A stretch of 64,000 nucleotides of DNA from Zychaea mexicana. Its lineage: Eukaryota > Mucoromycota > Mucoromycetes > Mucorales > Lichtheimiaceae. The DNA lies in contig NW_026516671.1 of the NCBI RefSeq assembly GCF_025766255.1, forward strand, positions 434,001 to 498,000, in the 5' to 3' direction. Both the position numbers and the translations under genes were made by a program. The notes beneath the pieces were generated by a model. That model was not told the origin of the DNA. It saw only the letters and a program-made list of their open reading frames with translations, and searched no databases. Below are positions 22,092-35,395 of this stretch, in pieces (position 1 is the stretch's first letter; the number at the start of each line of letters is the position of its first letter).

Positions 22092-23406
22092 TGTTATTTA
22101 TTTTTTATCTTTATTGTTCGAGAATTTGAAAAAGTATCAACCAACTTCAAATTCTGAAACTATTGTTAATCCTATTTTCTCTATATTCGAGGATAACTTT
22201 AGTAATTTCTTTTTTTCAAGAGAGATTTCTCAATCAGCTGTATTTAATTCATTAATTAATGATTTTAATCTATTTTCTATTGAATTACCTTCAATTCAAT
22301 TACTAAGTATTCAATTTCCTAAGTTTGAATATCTTGAGATTAAATTACAAGATAATACACTAAGTAGTAATGGTATTTTTGAATCAATTAAAAATAAAGT
22401 TAGTAATATTGATTGGAGTTCAATCCCACAGATTCTTTCAGAAATTGAATAGAATCATTACTTGAATGTTATTTGTGTTTCATGATCTTTAATGATTACT
22501 GGTTTCATTTTGTATCAGACTTATACAGCTGTGTCTGCAATTTATGCATATGCTTGAACTCCTTGTGATTATCTTAATAGATGGATTGATTCAGGGGTTG
22601 AAGGATTTAATTCAAGTATTGAATGGATTAATTCTACTACAACTAGTGTTTATTTTTCTATTACTGCTCCATTTAGCTCTAGTATTGAATGGATTAATTC
22701 TACTACAACTAGTGTTTATTTTTCTATTACTACTCCATTTAGCTCTAGTATTGAATGGATTAACAATACTACTAGTATTATTAATAATACAGTAAGTACT
22801 TCATTATTAGAGAATGAGTTAATTAATTCAGGTATTAATCGATTTAATTCATTAGTAGAATGGTATGATTCATTTTATGATTCAGATGATGATTTAGAAT
22901 CTGATTCTGAATCTGAGGATTCAATTATTAATATTGAACCAGAATTGAATACTAATTTAAGAGCAAGTTTCCTTAGATTCGCTCAATATTATATGGCTAG
23001 GGTTAGACCTGATATTAATATTAATAATATTAGTATTCTTAATTTATTAACTTATTTTATGAATAGAGATAGAGATAGTGATTTTGATCGAATTAGATAT
23101 TCATCAATGAGGATTGAAGATAATTCATCTCTTCCAATTTCAGAATCATTAGGTGTAAGAATCTATAGAACTATTAGTAATTTAAGATTAAACTATAATT
23201 TTCTAACTTATCTCAGAGGTAATAATATTGATCTAAATAATAATAATATTAGTAACACTAATATTGATGAAATGATTATTTCTAATTCAAATATTGGAGG
23301 AATCATTTCTTCTGATTCATTTAATCCATGAGAAGAATTTAATAGATTATCTTCTCAAACATTAGAGAATTTTAATTCAAGAAGAACCAATTGATGATTC
23401 AATTAG
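22092..23406 (+). pseudogene. UGA-containing ORF, damaged copy in unit 2
   Basis: Compared with 5757-7007 it has one T fewer in the run after the start (a frameshift near the N-terminus), a TAG in place of tryptophan after LSEIE (about 22449), and a new TGA in place of arginine near 22556. A 66-bp segment encoding the SSIEWINSTTTSVYFS block is duplicated in tandem (about 22628-22757). The rest of the frame, including the two final TGAs, is kept. Confidence 0.6.
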
Positions 23407-24505
23407 GTTATTTCAAAATATTAATATTTTAATTATGGATCAAGATTATACTACTTCTTCTTGTTTCTAGGAGCGACCAACATATAGTATCTGGATCCGC
23501 ATGTGTCAACGAAGGTCATTTGTCATTAGATGGCTCCATCCATCCAAAAGTCCATGCCTTGAAGCCAGACCTGATACTGAGAAACGACCAATTGGAGTAC
23601 GGTGTGGCGGAGAACGGCTTTGTCGATGAAAGCAGTGTCGGAGAGAAAGAGCTCCATGAAACATTCATGAACCTCCCAAAAACACTAAAAGACATCATGC
23701 TAAAGTTGATTGCTAAGGTCGAGCACGATGAAGAGAGTGTCCGTTTGTTGCGAGTGGTAGGCATGGTCCATGCATGTAAGTCTTCAGTTCCACTAGGACA
23801 ACCAATCTGTTTCGCTCTTGTTTGACTAAAGACTACTCGTATTTTCTACCAGATTTGCATATGAAAACATATGTGATGGACGTTCCAGATGGATATATGT
23901 GCTGTATCCGGGAAATCAAACAACAGCAAAGTCCAGAAACATTGATCGACTTTTATAAAACCTACATCCCGTATTTAGAAGCTGTCCTTAAGATTAAGGT
24001 AACATCGTTATTCATTTTCTCTGCAGTGGATTCACAACTTCCGCTCATAAGAAAACAACAGGGAATCGTAAAATCGACCATGGATGTAGTTGCCAAGCCA
24101 AAGAAAAACAGGTCAGATTTCGTATCGAGCGTAACAGAAACAAGCACAGTCATCATCCCATCAGCATTGAACGGACCTGTCAAAATAACCCCACAAAAAA
24201 GAAAGGCCGACGACTCTGAGTGTTCATATATGCAAGAAAAATAAGCACGCATTTACCTACCCACAATCACTCTAAACCTTTTCCGACAAAAACGCATCTA
24301 CATTTCCACCCATCTTTAACATGCTCTTTTCACTGCATTATATTTCCATCTTTGACGCTGTAGGGGTATGTATCCTAGTTGTAATATTTCATAAAAATTA
24401 AAAGTACAAATTTTTTAAGAGTTACAAAAATTTCTCATGATTATAAATTACTTTTAATTATTTATAAAATTGAATTTTATATTTATAAAAAAGATAAATT
24501 GTATA

Positions 24506-26051
24506 ATGGACCAGCAAGATTTAAATTAAAAAATAAATAATGAAGTTAATAAAATTATTATTAATAATTGGAAATTTTTAGAATCTAATTGGCCTATTAT
24601 AAACCATAAGTATAAACATCGTACAGAAATAAAACATATTAAAAATATTAAAGAAATTAAAAAAATTCTAGTTGATAAACTTGGATATATATCAGTATTC
24701 TTTTTTTTAATAATATTATATACTAATTGTGAATATGCTGGACCTTATTTCGAAATAGAAAAAGGGTTATTCCTATTATATCAATTAGCATCAGGTATAT
24801 CAGGTATAGAAATTAATAAATATTTGCCTCAAGCAACATATCATAAATATTATAAAAAATTTTGGATGGATGAAGATAATTACAAACGAATAAATAAAAT
24901 AGTTAATAATTCTTTAGAAAATATGTTTTCAACAGTAACATAACGTATTTTATCATCATATAAATATAATCCACCATTATTTAAGCATATTACATTTATT
25001 ATTGATGGATATGATTCACGAATAAATTATGTTAATACTGATATAAGGCGTGAAAGATTATTTTCTTATAAATTTAAAAAAAATGGTATACGAACACAAA
25101 TTGTATCTGATATGAATGATATGATAATTTATACATCAAAAAGTGATTATTGTTCTGATAGTTCTGATGGCTCTATGTTCTTAAATATGAAACTATATAA
25201 CAAATTAAGCAAACAAGATGTATTAGTAACTGATAGTAGATATACTTTATTTATAAATCAATTTGATAGAACTTTCAAGTGAAAAAGGATATGATTTATC
25301 TAAAAATAATTTTATATATCCAATCCATAAAGAAATTAATGTAAATTTAACAGCAGATGAAAGACGTTATAATGACGTATTTGGTAGTTTTAGATCAAAA
25401 ATTGAAAACCAGTTTTCAGAAATTGGTAATAAATACTATAGATTTAATAATAATAAATCCATAGTAAAAATGAATAATATAAAATTTTATAATCTTCAGT
25501 TTCGGGTTGCTTGTTTACTAAAGAATATAAAAAAGTTTTGTGATAAATTTAATATAAATATACAAGTACATCATAAATTATGGGAATCTAATGACTTTGA
25601 ATTTCCATTTGAAGCTAAATTAATAGATATTGTTATTAGTAATTCAAGTGAAGCTGCATTAAAAAAAGATAAAATAATTAAATTACAAGAACAGTTTTTA
25701 AATTTTGATATTGATGATAATATGAATATTGATAATGAGGTTATTGAAGATAATAATAGTAATAATAATGATAGTAGTGAAGATGATATTCCTAAGTTTA
25801 ATGAAAAGAAAAGAAGACGTAAAGGTAAAGGGAAGGAAAAAGCTATTAATATAAGTAAAGTTAGAAGTATAGAGGATGAAGCATATAAAATAGAAAGTAT
25901 AGTTGACCATAAAATTAAGCATAATGAATATATATTTTTTATGAAATGGAAAAATTATCTATCTATAGATAATAGTTGGTTGCATATTAATAGATTTAAT
26001 GAAAAGGATTTAGTGAATGAATATATTCTAAAACATCATCTAAACATATAA
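24506..26051 (+). pseudogene. Harbinger-like DDE transposase with chromodomain, dead copy in unit 2
   Basis: Nearly identical to 8107-9652, with the same two stops and the same frameshift. The uninterrupted 3' frame from 25263 encodes FGSFRSKIENQF, the lysine-rich linker and the C-terminal chromodomain. Confidence 0.75.
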
Positions 26052-27961
26052 TTTCATATTATTAAGGTAAAATATTAATAAAACATAACAGAAAAGGATT
26101 TCCAATGATTAATTTCATTAGTCTTTTTTTCTTCTTTTTTTTATTATATTTATATTTGATAATTCTTCATTATTCGATTTTTTATTAAATCTTTGATTTT
26201 CAGCAATATTATAGTGCATGCCACCTTAAACCATACCTCCAGCAAAAATTACTGTCAGTTTTATAATTTATATCCCCGCTATTTTTCAAATGCCGCATAT
26301 AAAATGGATAGATATATTTACATGTTCTTTCGAACTCTTCTGTGAGATGTGTAGATTTTTACAGCATTAATAGCATCACGACCTTCTAAACCATTATGGT
26401 ATGCCTTAATGTATCTCCATGCTCTACGCTTGAAATTACGGATCATTGGCAGCGGAATACTATCGAGAACTTCGGGGACAGTTTTCTTGAGGCTTGCAAA
26501 AGTGTAGTTGCATCGCTTACGCACTTCTCGTTTAACAGTACCCCAATAGCGTTCAATGAAATTGCACTCACAATGAAACTTTGGGTAAAGCTGAAAACCG
26601 TGACCGGCGCCTTGAACAGCATATGCTATAGCACTTTTTTCTGAGGTGAAGTCAAGCTGGGCACTTAAAACCTCTGTTGCTTCCTTTTTCTGCATCCCTT
26701 GTTTCCAAAGGCCTCTTTCTTCTAAAATCTACAAAAGAATGAAACAACAGTGAGTGCTATGTCTCGTGACTAATGGTACAAAAATACTAACTTCACGCAT
26801 GCCTCGCAGATGAATTTTACCATCAATTCTTCTGTACATGAATTGAAACATCATTTCGTTCTTTTCATCAAAAAACCACCCATCCCGGATACGAGTTGAT
26901 GGTTCGCGCAAGTATTGCTTTTGACTGATTTTTTTAGGATTAAGATTGAACTTTTGGGCCCGTAAGGCGTTCTCCCTGTAGGCATTGTGGTTGGAACTCT
27001 GGTCAAAGCAAAAGACAGCTGTTCGGGTAAGAGATTAATTACGCTGTATTAAATAATATTCAGTATATATGATATAATGATTAGAAAAACATACCTTTAC
27101 AATTAGGATGCATTGCCTGGAATATAGGAATTGCTTTTTCCTTAATTGTTTGACCATATCTTCACTTTTCCAATAGCCTTCACGGTTTGCACCAGGTAAA
27201 ATGATTTCTCATGCTTCATATGGAATGTCTGCATGCTCAGGGAGACTACGGAGCTCTTCTGATAGCATGAGCCGGCCATGACATGGGCACAAGAAATCGC
27301 TTACCATCAACGATGCTCCTGGTCCTTTCTTCTTTAAGGGAGTTTCGCCTTGTGCAAGCCAATTGGTTTTCTTGTCATCGTTTGCATAAAATATGCATTA
27401 GTCATGTGTTACCATCACCAGCTCAACGTCGTTTTCGTCCTCTAACACTGGCTCGACCAACTCGCCATCTTCAGTGTACGTTTTCATCTTCTTGCGGTAT
27501 CCCATCATTGCCCTGGCCCAGCGAACACGGTACTCCTTTACATCATCTCTTTCGTGACCATCAAAATAGATCTGTCGACAATTTTAAAAGGAGTACGTTT
27601 AGCTATCTATCTAATGTGCTAATATATAGTTGATATTTTCCATGTACGTACATCTTTTCCACTTTCTCTATACTCAAATCCCCAGTGAGCCATATATCGT
27701 GTGATGGTGCGCTCAGATACTGCTGCGTTGCTGATATTGGATACTTTCGGAAATATATTCGTTTCTAGTTCCACCTTGAGCTCTGGGATACTCCTTTCTG
27801 CTGGCTTTCGACTACGGATCCAAGTGCAAGCTGCCTCCTTGACATTTTCATCAGCCAAAAGTGACGCAGACTTAACATGAGCACCTTGGCGATTAATGCA
27901 AATCTTGCCGGTTTCAAGATACTCTTTGGTCCACCAACGGATTCTTGTCAGCAAATGTTTA

Positions 27962-29009
27962 TGGTGCATACTGACTTGAATCGTTAATATATTTGAAATA
28001 CCGACCCAAAAAAAGAAAGTGTATCAGAGTTGTCCAAAGTGAATTTTCTGAGATTCTGACCAGCAAGATGTGTTTAATAGCATATTATAAGCATTTCTTA
28101 CTCGTTATTTTATGAAAAAAGGTGTTTTGGAGAGCTCTGATAGCCATCAAAGTTTTGTCGGAATATGAAAATTTACTATATAGACCCAAGATTTCGACAA
28201 GGTGGGAGGGGTAGATCAGTGAGGTGATGTAGGCTATTACAGTCTGTGTAACATTGCATTGGTCATGGTTACACAAACACGTTATCTTCATTATCATACT
28301 GCTTTGGGTTGTGTTTCCTTCATTGATACTCGCTCATTGTAGTGAAGCTACACTACTTTGAGATTGATCCAAATAACTCAACCCACTCCACCATCTTCGT
28401 AACCATTAAAATGCAGTAGAGAAAACACCACACACATAGATGAATCAAATATTACATAATTAGCACCATATTGATAATCTCTCAAACATGGATCACAATC
28501 GAGAATGACTCAGGACCAACTATTATCAATACTTCGTTGCAATATAATATCGATAATCTCTCAAACATGAATCAAAATCGAGGATAACTCAGTACCAACC
28601 ATTGTCAGTACTTCGTTTCAATCTACATTATCTGAGTTGAGCGAAGTGTACCTGTCAAAGAGCGGATATCATACGTCGATACTACAACCGTTACTAGCGT
28701 TATATTTAAGCATACAAGGATATGAAAGACGATCGTGAAGCTGCCAAGATCGTAGAGAAAAATAACTTCTAGAAGTTACAAATCCCACCGCAGAATTATT
28801 GCAAGTGATTAGTTTGTATTTTTACCTCCGTTATTTCTGACTATCATAAATAAATGAGTATAGTATCGATCATGTAATTCCCTGACTAGTGCAAACATAG
28901 AGTATGATATATGAAGAAACGTATCGGGTGTTTCAGGTGTTAATTTGGCCGCGGTGTTTCAAAAAATGCTCAATTTTCGACAGCTCACGGTTTAAGTCAG
29001 TATGCACCA
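27962..29009. mobile_element. Nested MITE, unit 2
   Basis: Copy of 11564-12618 with the same TGGTGCATACTGACTT ends bordered by TA. It is 7 bp shorter because of a small deletion near 28304. Confidence 0.8.
28338..28671 (+). mobile_element. LTR 5' fragment inside the nested MITE, unit 2
   Basis: Same fragment as 11947-12280, with the duplicated sub-repeat. Confidence 0.62.
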
Positions 29010-30120
29010 TAGTGTGTTTCTCCCAAATGGCATCTGCAACCAATCGTGTTGCCTCCATAATACGCATGTTATCGTCGATCCGGAGCTTGGCATATTTTTC
29101 GATGCTAAGGTATTTGTTGGCCTCAATAGTTGACATCATGCTTATTTCGGTTTTCTTATTTTTGATATCCTTGCGTAATTGGATCAAAGCAGGCCGCACA
29201 ATCTTTAACATCTCCAGCTCTTCATCGATTTCAACGTCGGCATCTTCATCATCACTGCTGCTGTTGCTCGTTTCCATAGGATCTTGAATCTTAGTAAATC
29301 CCATATCAGTGAGCCGTCTCATTTTTTCTACATGGGTAGCGAGTTCCTTAGCATCCCGTTTTCGTCGATAATAAGTACTTTCTGATTTGCCTCCATTCAC
29401 CCAACATTGTCAATATTTTTCTCAGGATGCAATAGACCATTTGTATGTGTTTCATAGTGCTGCTATCATAATTATAGAGAATATATACCAGTATACGAGC
29501 TTCTTAGCTTATTGTCGGCACCTTGAAACCATTCAAGCAAACGAGTTCCTGAACGTTCCAGTACAGTATCATCCCTTTCATGTTCCAACCCATTAGTATC
29601 GTCGTATTCACAAGAATCATCGGAAGAATCATCGCTGCTATAGCTAGCACGTGAGCTATCTGTAGGTTCAGGTAGTTTTTTGCCGAATTGGCCACTTTGC
29701 ACACGTTACTGGTTGTTTTTGACAAGGCGACTTCGTCTGTTGACGCTTCCCATAATGAATATTAGATTCTTTGTAAAAGAAAGAGGTGCATAAGACTACA
29801 ATCTACTGACGAAATTTCTATACGCAGCAATATGTAACAGTATAATCGATAATCGGTGAAGATCTCATGTAATACAAATTCGGCATATATATTTGCCGAA
29901 CAAACGAAAGCTCCTGATTGGTTTAAGCTGGATTCGAACTACTGTCAATTTTCCCTATCACTTATAAACTTGTTCCGACTTTGAGCGACGGTAACTCAAA
30001 ACTTTATTAGAAAAATGAAAAATCCAAACCGATAACTTTGTTCTCCTGGTCAAAAGGAACATTTTTATCGGTTTAAAATTTTGATATGGGGTGGTGAGAT
30101 GGTTTCACAGTACTTTAAAG

Positions 30121-30392
30121 TTACCTACTAAAGCGGTACGCTTTAAGGCGGCGTGCACCATATCTACTTGTATATCTTTTTTTTCTTTTTTTTAGTATAT
30201 GTTTTTTACTATATGAGCAACAAAGAAAGTCAGGTTTATTATCAGATAAGTTAGTTCTTATTTTTTTCCCACAAAACGTACCTTTCTTTTTTCCTCTTTT
30301 AGATTTATATGTACAAAAGCTATTATGCATCGAAAGATATAGGAAATAATCAGTAGAGAATAAATTTTTTATTTTTCTATTAACTTTTTTAT
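30121..30392 (-). pseudogene. Cysteine-rich ORF, C-terminal half (split by the Crypton)
   Basis: It matches 13730-14008 of unit 1 and holds the FCTYKSKRGKKK and CCSYSKKH blocks; one histidine of unit 1 (SHS) is tyrosine here. The N-terminal half lies at 35559-35757, beyond the Crypton. Confidence 0.7.
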
Positions 30393-31570
30393 AAAACCTC
30401 AAAGTCCCACTGCGTCCAGCGAGGTCCCCGGGAATTGAAACCCAACGGGACTTGATCAATTTTTAAGCCAATTATCTTGCTCAAAGGGAATAAATAAGTG
30501 ATTTATATTCACTCCAAGTCCCCCAGCGTAAAGAAAGCAGTCCATACTGCATTACAACGAGCGGAAGCTAATCTTGTTGAAGGGGTTGCTCTTGAAAACT
30601 ACCTTCACCATTTCGATTACTGAATCAATCTGTACATCTTTCTACGTGATGACCGCGAAAATCGCTATTAAAATGGTACACTAACTTAATGTTAGAATTA
30701 TACACGATCCTTAAAACATATATAAGTACAATAGAGAGCAAACAGTTAAACGCCAGTGTTTCTCGCGTGTTTTTCTTATTGTAATAAACCTAGACAACAG
30801 ATAAGCTACCATAGATACCCACTAGACGATCAAGATGATTGTAGAGAGAGAAACAATCTGGTAAAGTAAAAGGCGATCAATATCTTGTCGATATGAGATT
30901 CTCATTTGAGGACAGCACCATGGTTCATGACACCATAGAAGAAGCGCGTAATAATCAAATACAACAATAACAGTCTGTATCAATTATGCCAGAGGGCAGT
31001 TTGGTGCTAATCTCTTTGACCACGGGTGATTTCGGTCTCTTAGAATTAGAACGCAAAAGAACACTGGCCACTCTATTATTTAGAGCATCAACGAGTTGCG
31101 CAGTTGTTTCACGTCGTCCTTATATAACATCATTGCAATAAACAGTCTGGTCTTAGACAACATAGAATGCAGCACGCACCATTGTCCTTACATAAAAATA
31201 AGGTAAGCCATAGTACTCTTGTGATATCTGTTATGATAGCTTTTAAATTTGAAAATAAATGCCTGCAGTCAGTGAAGCACATACTTATGCTACTGTTATC
31301 GATTAGTTGGTAATGACAATAACCATGCTTGGAAATTTGTAATGGCTGAATCGTTTATGTTATTGAATAAAAGAAAGTCGAAGCTGGTAGAAAAGAAAGG
31401 CGACTATGATCAATGAAGAGCAAAGCAAAAATTGAAGGTGTAAAGAAATCTATAATATGTAGAAGAGGTGATGGGGAGTGAAAAGTTCAAAAGATATGAT
31501 GCAAACACATGTGAAATAACGTTAATAAATGTAATGTGTATGTGTGCGTTGTGTAAGTGAGCTGGGATAG

Positions 31571-31736
31571 TAAAAGAAGAGAGAGAGAGCGAGAGAGAGA
31601 GACAGAATGACAAAGAGACACAACAGAGAGATAGCAGAAACAGCAGAGGCAGAGTGGTAACGAGGAAACATATAGATGATGGAGAGATAGAGAGGTAGAG
31701 AGCAAAAGCCAAGAGAGAGAGAGAGAGAGAGAGAGA
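31571..31736. repeat. GA-rich low-complexity tract
   Basis: Several runs of GA dinucleotides with interruptions, just downstream of the recombinase stop codon. On the recombinase strand it is CT-rich, so it would lie in the 3' untranslated region. Confidence 0.8.
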
Positions 31737-31781
31737 AAAGCGGAAAATATAAAGATGTGTGCGAGTGTGAGCATAGGAAAG

Positions 31782-34698
31782 CTAGGTATTGAAGAAAAGA
31801 TTTGGGTTTTCAGCAATCCAATGCAAGGTTCTTTTTTGTCTGCTTCTTTTCGCTTCTAGGATTGTGACAGCTGCCTCGTTGGTCAGTCTGTGTTCAGTGG
31901 CATAATCTCTGATGTTATCGATGATTATACGTCTTCGGTTATAAAATCGGCGTTCTGACTCTGCTCGCCGCCACGCAACGCCGTGCTCGCGCTCCAATTC
32001 ATCAACTGCAGGTGCACCAGCCAAGCCATAGTACCATTCGCGCCAAAGCATATCAAGCGTTACAGTATGGCGTGACATTTTGTACTCTGGTGCAGGCGGT
32101 GGATGAACTGATGATGGTGATGGTGATGCAGATGCGTGCGTCGCGAGTGCGATCCTTTGCACAGGTGGTGGTGGCGGGAAAAAGGGAAGAGAGATGGTTG
32201 CAGTATCCTGCAGCGGTTGTTGTTGTTGTTGAAGTTGTTGCTCTGCTGGCTGCTGCTGCTGCTCTGGTTGCTGCTCTGGTTGCTGCTGTTGAGGCTGTTG
32301 CTCTGATGGCTGCTGCTGCGGTTGCCGATGTTGTGGTTGCCGTTGTTGTTGCTGAGATGCGTTGCCAAGGTTTAGCGTCAAAGTCAAAGGCACCTGTCCA
32401 GACGTGTAGCTTGTTAGCTGCTGCGCAAATGTAGCAAGGCTGTTGATATGCGGAACAAGCGCTTGCAAAGGTGTGATGGCAGACAGCAGTGATTGGAGGA
32501 CCTGCATGTGAGCCTCATGTTGCGCTTGTTGGTGTCGAGCTTGTGCCTCAAAACGCGATGCGAACTGATGGTTGAGATCAGAGAGTTGATGTGCGATCTC
32601 GGGAACTGTCCTTCTTAGTCGCATCTGCTCCGGCTCTTCTGTCTCTTGTACAGCCGCCTCAACAGAACTAACAAATATGCGTTAAAAGAATAAGAACACA
32701 CTTTATATGATTCTCAATATAGTTACCTTTCGAACTGTTGATACAACTCGCTTTGGAACAAAGGATGGTTCCAAAGATAATGCTGAGGATACGTTCTCTT
32801 CAGAAGAACGGAATCCTGCAGGAAGACAGTACGCAGCTCATCCAATAGCTTCAAAAACATGTCGGCGGCACAAGAGACTTCTTCAACTCTGCCTTCATCT
32901 AGCCTTTGACGCCAGTAATCGACAAACTTGAAGAATTGCTTGCGCAATTCCTCGGGTGGTTCAACGTTGGCCCGGGGAAGATAATAAAAGCCACGTTCTT
33001 TTTGGAAACCTGCTAGAGTTCGAAGGAGTTCGTGGGGGAGGTTGGTGAGGTAGGCGGTCGTCAAAGAGCTGGTGTTCCAACGTCCTGCACGACGAATTGC
33101 GCCCTCGCTCGAGCCACCAATCTCTGCCATCCGAGCAGCGGCGCCACGCATAGCATGTGTCTTGGCTTTCGAATGAAGCGAGGCTCCTTCGAAAGCCTTG
33201 GTGATTGCTTTGAGGTGCTGGCTGTATGACATCTCCTTTTCAAGATCTGTCGGCGACGCCTTGATCACTTTGTGTAGGAACCAGTCCACGTTCTTGTTGA
33301 CACCCGGAAATTGCTCCCCGGTTATCTCGTAGCGACTGAACAGATAGCAAGCGAGCATCATTTGCGGACAGATGTTGACGTTTTTGTTGCGCATACAGCC
33401 AGCAACCTCCACACGCCCAAACTTGTTAGTCTTGCCTTGCTTTAAAACCATTACGAGGGCATGGCAAGGACTTGAACCTTCATCCTCTAGATGTAATGTT
33501 TGCAAATCTGCAAACTCCATCTTTCGAATGCTCTCGCCACGAAGCAAACCGTAGTGCTGTAAAAGGAACGCTGTGCCGTTGCGGAGGCCGTTTTCAGTTC
33601 CCTTTGCCCAGAACTGCTCGACGATCTTTTCCATCTCTCTATGAGTTGTGTATCCGTCTGCTGCAGTGAAGGCACCCTTTAAATGAAAAGCAGATCTGTT
33701 AAGTTACTGTGCTATTAAACATCAATGGCTTCTTTAACTTACTCTATCATCGAAATTGGCGCGAGCAATCTTCTGATCCTCTCTGCGCAACCAGTCGAGT
33801 AACGCTTTAACACGTTTTCCGCGAGGGCTCGGGCGGAAAGTGTTGTCGACTAAGCATTGTTCGGCCCATAGGTCGACAATTGCAGCAGCATATGCTTCGA
33901 CGGTTGTGTATCGCACCCTCTTTCCAGAGACGCCTGCAGCAAGTTGAGCATACGCTGCGAATTCTGGATTAATGAGCGGCTCGGTAGTGGAGGAGGAGGA
34001 GGAAGCGGCAGCGGTAGTGCTATTGGTGGTTATGGTCGTGGTAGTACTAGTTGTGTTGATGGTGGTGCCGATGGTAGAAGCGACCGTCGATGCTTCTCTG
34101 GCCTCGTCCATAGTGTCCATCATGTCCATCACTTCGTAAGCTGTATCGACATTGGGCAATGTGTTGAGCTCCGTAATGCCGTCAGACAAGCTATTCGCGG
34201 CAGCAAGTACAGGTGAAGGTCCCACTTCAGGCTCATGAGCGTCCTCCGGTGCAGCTCTTTTCTTTCCTCGCTTTCGGTGAGCTCGGAAAGCAACCTTATA
34301 GAAAGTTATGATCAATAAAATTGTGTTCATTTATCTCTACGTATTTATCGCGAACAAAGAGAACCAACCTCTTCTTTCAAAAAAAGGTGAAGTTTTCCAT
34401 CGTCAGGGATGGGACTCACACCCATCTTGATACACCATTCTTTGAACTCTTTTTGACGGTTCGAGTACTGATTAATGGTGTTTGCAGGGCGGCTTTCACG
34501 AGCCAGCCTAAACGTCTCGAGGGCAGCGCGATCTCTGGCCTCTTTGTAAGCCATACCTCCATCGTTTTCGACAGTCGCTGCAGCAGGTTCAGCATCGTTC
34601 TGCAGAGACAACTCGGTCAGAGCGAAATCTCTGTTTCTGTTTCGACTTTGGGCAGGAGTGCCATTAAGCTGTCTTCGTCCGCTTCCAGAACCACCCAT
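31782..34698 (-). CDS. Crypton tyrosine recombinase with C-terminal GCR1_C domain, apparently intact
   Basis: Four exons fit one frame of about 905 residues: 34698-34369, 34294-33743, 33676-32727, 32667-31782. The N-terminal part has RPANTINQYSNRQKEFKEWC, typical of the core-binding region. Catalytic residues are visible: Arg340 in LLRGESIR, His468 and Arg471 in HAMR, Trp494 in GRWN, Tyr503 in TAYL. After a linker very rich in Q and P (about residues 670-760) the last 90 residues form a GCR1_C-type DNA-binding domain (DMLWREWYYGL, then RRFYNRRRIIIDNI). YR plus GCR1_C is the arrangement of fungal Cryptons, which excise and integrate DNA by strand exchange. No stop or frameshift was found. The donor of intron 1 (GTTGGT) is weak; the other donors are good. 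Confidence 0.85.
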
Positions 34699-34754
34699 GA
34701 TTACGGAGATATGATATGAAGAGTCAAGTGTGTTTAGTCAAGGAAAGCCGGGTG

Positions 34755-35395
34755 TGTGATAAACGCGGGTAGATAATGAGAGAAAAGAGGTTAAATAAAG
34801 ATAATATGAAAATACAGTGAGAGTCGATTGTGAGATTTTTTTTAATGAATTCACAACCCTTTATATACTGTTGAAAGATGCGGTCAAGACTTCCGTTTGG
34901 ATAAACTGATGATTGGATCGCGGACATGGCGAATTTCGGATGTTTTAAAGATGAAGAAGGATAGGAAGGTTGAGTTTGGCGGCCATGATGAAGGATGTTG
35001 CCTTCCGATTGTAAAGAGTCATCTTTGCCTTGATCAGTGTGTTACTTGTTTGGTGCAGTCTCGCCTTTGTCTGTGCTGGAATTGATATCTGCTCTTTGAC
35101 AGGTACAATTCGCTCAACTCAGATAAACTAGATTGAAACGAAGTACTGACTCGATCGTGATTCATGTTTGAGAGATTATCGATATTAGATTGAAACGAAG
35201 TACTGACAATGGTTGGTCCTGAGTTATTCTCGATTATGATCCATGTTTGAGAGATTATCGATATGGTGCTGATTATCTAATATCTGACTCATCTGTGTGT
35301 GTGGTGTTCTCTCTACTGCATTTTAATGGTTACGAAGACGTCGGAGTGGGTTGAGTTGTCTGGATCAATCTCAAAGTAGTATGTATTTTACAATA
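34755..35395 (-). mobile_element. Solo LTR upstream of the recombinase, with TATA box
   Basis: It is similar to the solo LTR at 36521-37133 along most of its length, starting TGTGATAAACGCGGG at the left. GGGTG lies at 34750-34754 and 35396-35400, a likely target duplication, although the right end is degenerate. On the minus strand GTATATAAAGGG (about 34857-34868) lies about 160 bp upstream of the recombinase ATG, in the right orientation to act as its promoter. Confidence 0.65.
34857..34868 (-). promoter_or_regulatory. LTR-type TATA box for the Crypton gene
   Basis: GTATATAAAGGG on the minus strand, within the LTR, upstream of ATG 34698. The same motif is conserved in the LTRs at 36521-37133 and 38835-38980. 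A promoter role is inferred. Confidence 0.45.

Larger units (their letters stand above)
19891..23450. other. AT-rich mitochondrial-type insert in an intron, copy 2
   Basis: It matches 3180-7050 without the 340-bp insertion. It has the same GC cluster, the same relic minus-strand ORF (about 20300-20760, frameshifted by a 41-bp deletion) and the same two forward ORFs. In this copy the first forward ORF is intact and the second is damaged, the reverse of unit 1. Confidence 0.6.
19445..24244 (+). pseudogene. Decayed multi-exon gene of unknown function, copy 2
   Basis: The structure matches copy 1 but also shows the upstream exon (19445 to about 19555: KTIFIAEQIEKL to FEKFKGK), which in unit 1 lies left of the element at 1-2887. 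The next exon (about 19626-19860) again has a TGA after YRWDI. The AT-rich block sits in the following intron, then come exons about 23472-23775 (KPDLIL, EYGVAENG) and 23853-24244 with the 77-bp GTAAGT intron between them. The last two exons have no stops and are identical to unit 1 by eye. Function unknown. Confidence 0.55.
26318..29753 (-). pseudogene. Tc1/mariner transposase pseudogene, unit 2
   Basis: Copy of the unit 1 pseudogene with the same stops at the first catalytic site and after DIPYEA. The visible catalytic blocks FCFDQSSNHNAY and CNFIERYWG are retained. Differences from unit 1 are single bases, such as HTDLNRE for HTDLNHE in the read-through into the MITE. Confidence 0.82.
26212..30160 (-). 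mobile_element. Tc1/mariner-type element, unit 2
   Basis: Second copy of 9814-13769, bordered by TA at 26210-26211 and 30161-30162. One base of the left end is changed (TAGTGC instead of TGGTGC). Contents are otherwise the same. Confidence 0.85.

Noticed and set aside
31410..31816. Ser/Leu-rich ORFs on the minus strand
   Set aside because: Produced by the GA-rich tract; no protein-like sequence outside the repeat.
32012..32434. Plus-strand valine/alanine-rich ORF
   Set aside because: Antisense of the glutamine-rich linker of the Crypton recombinase.
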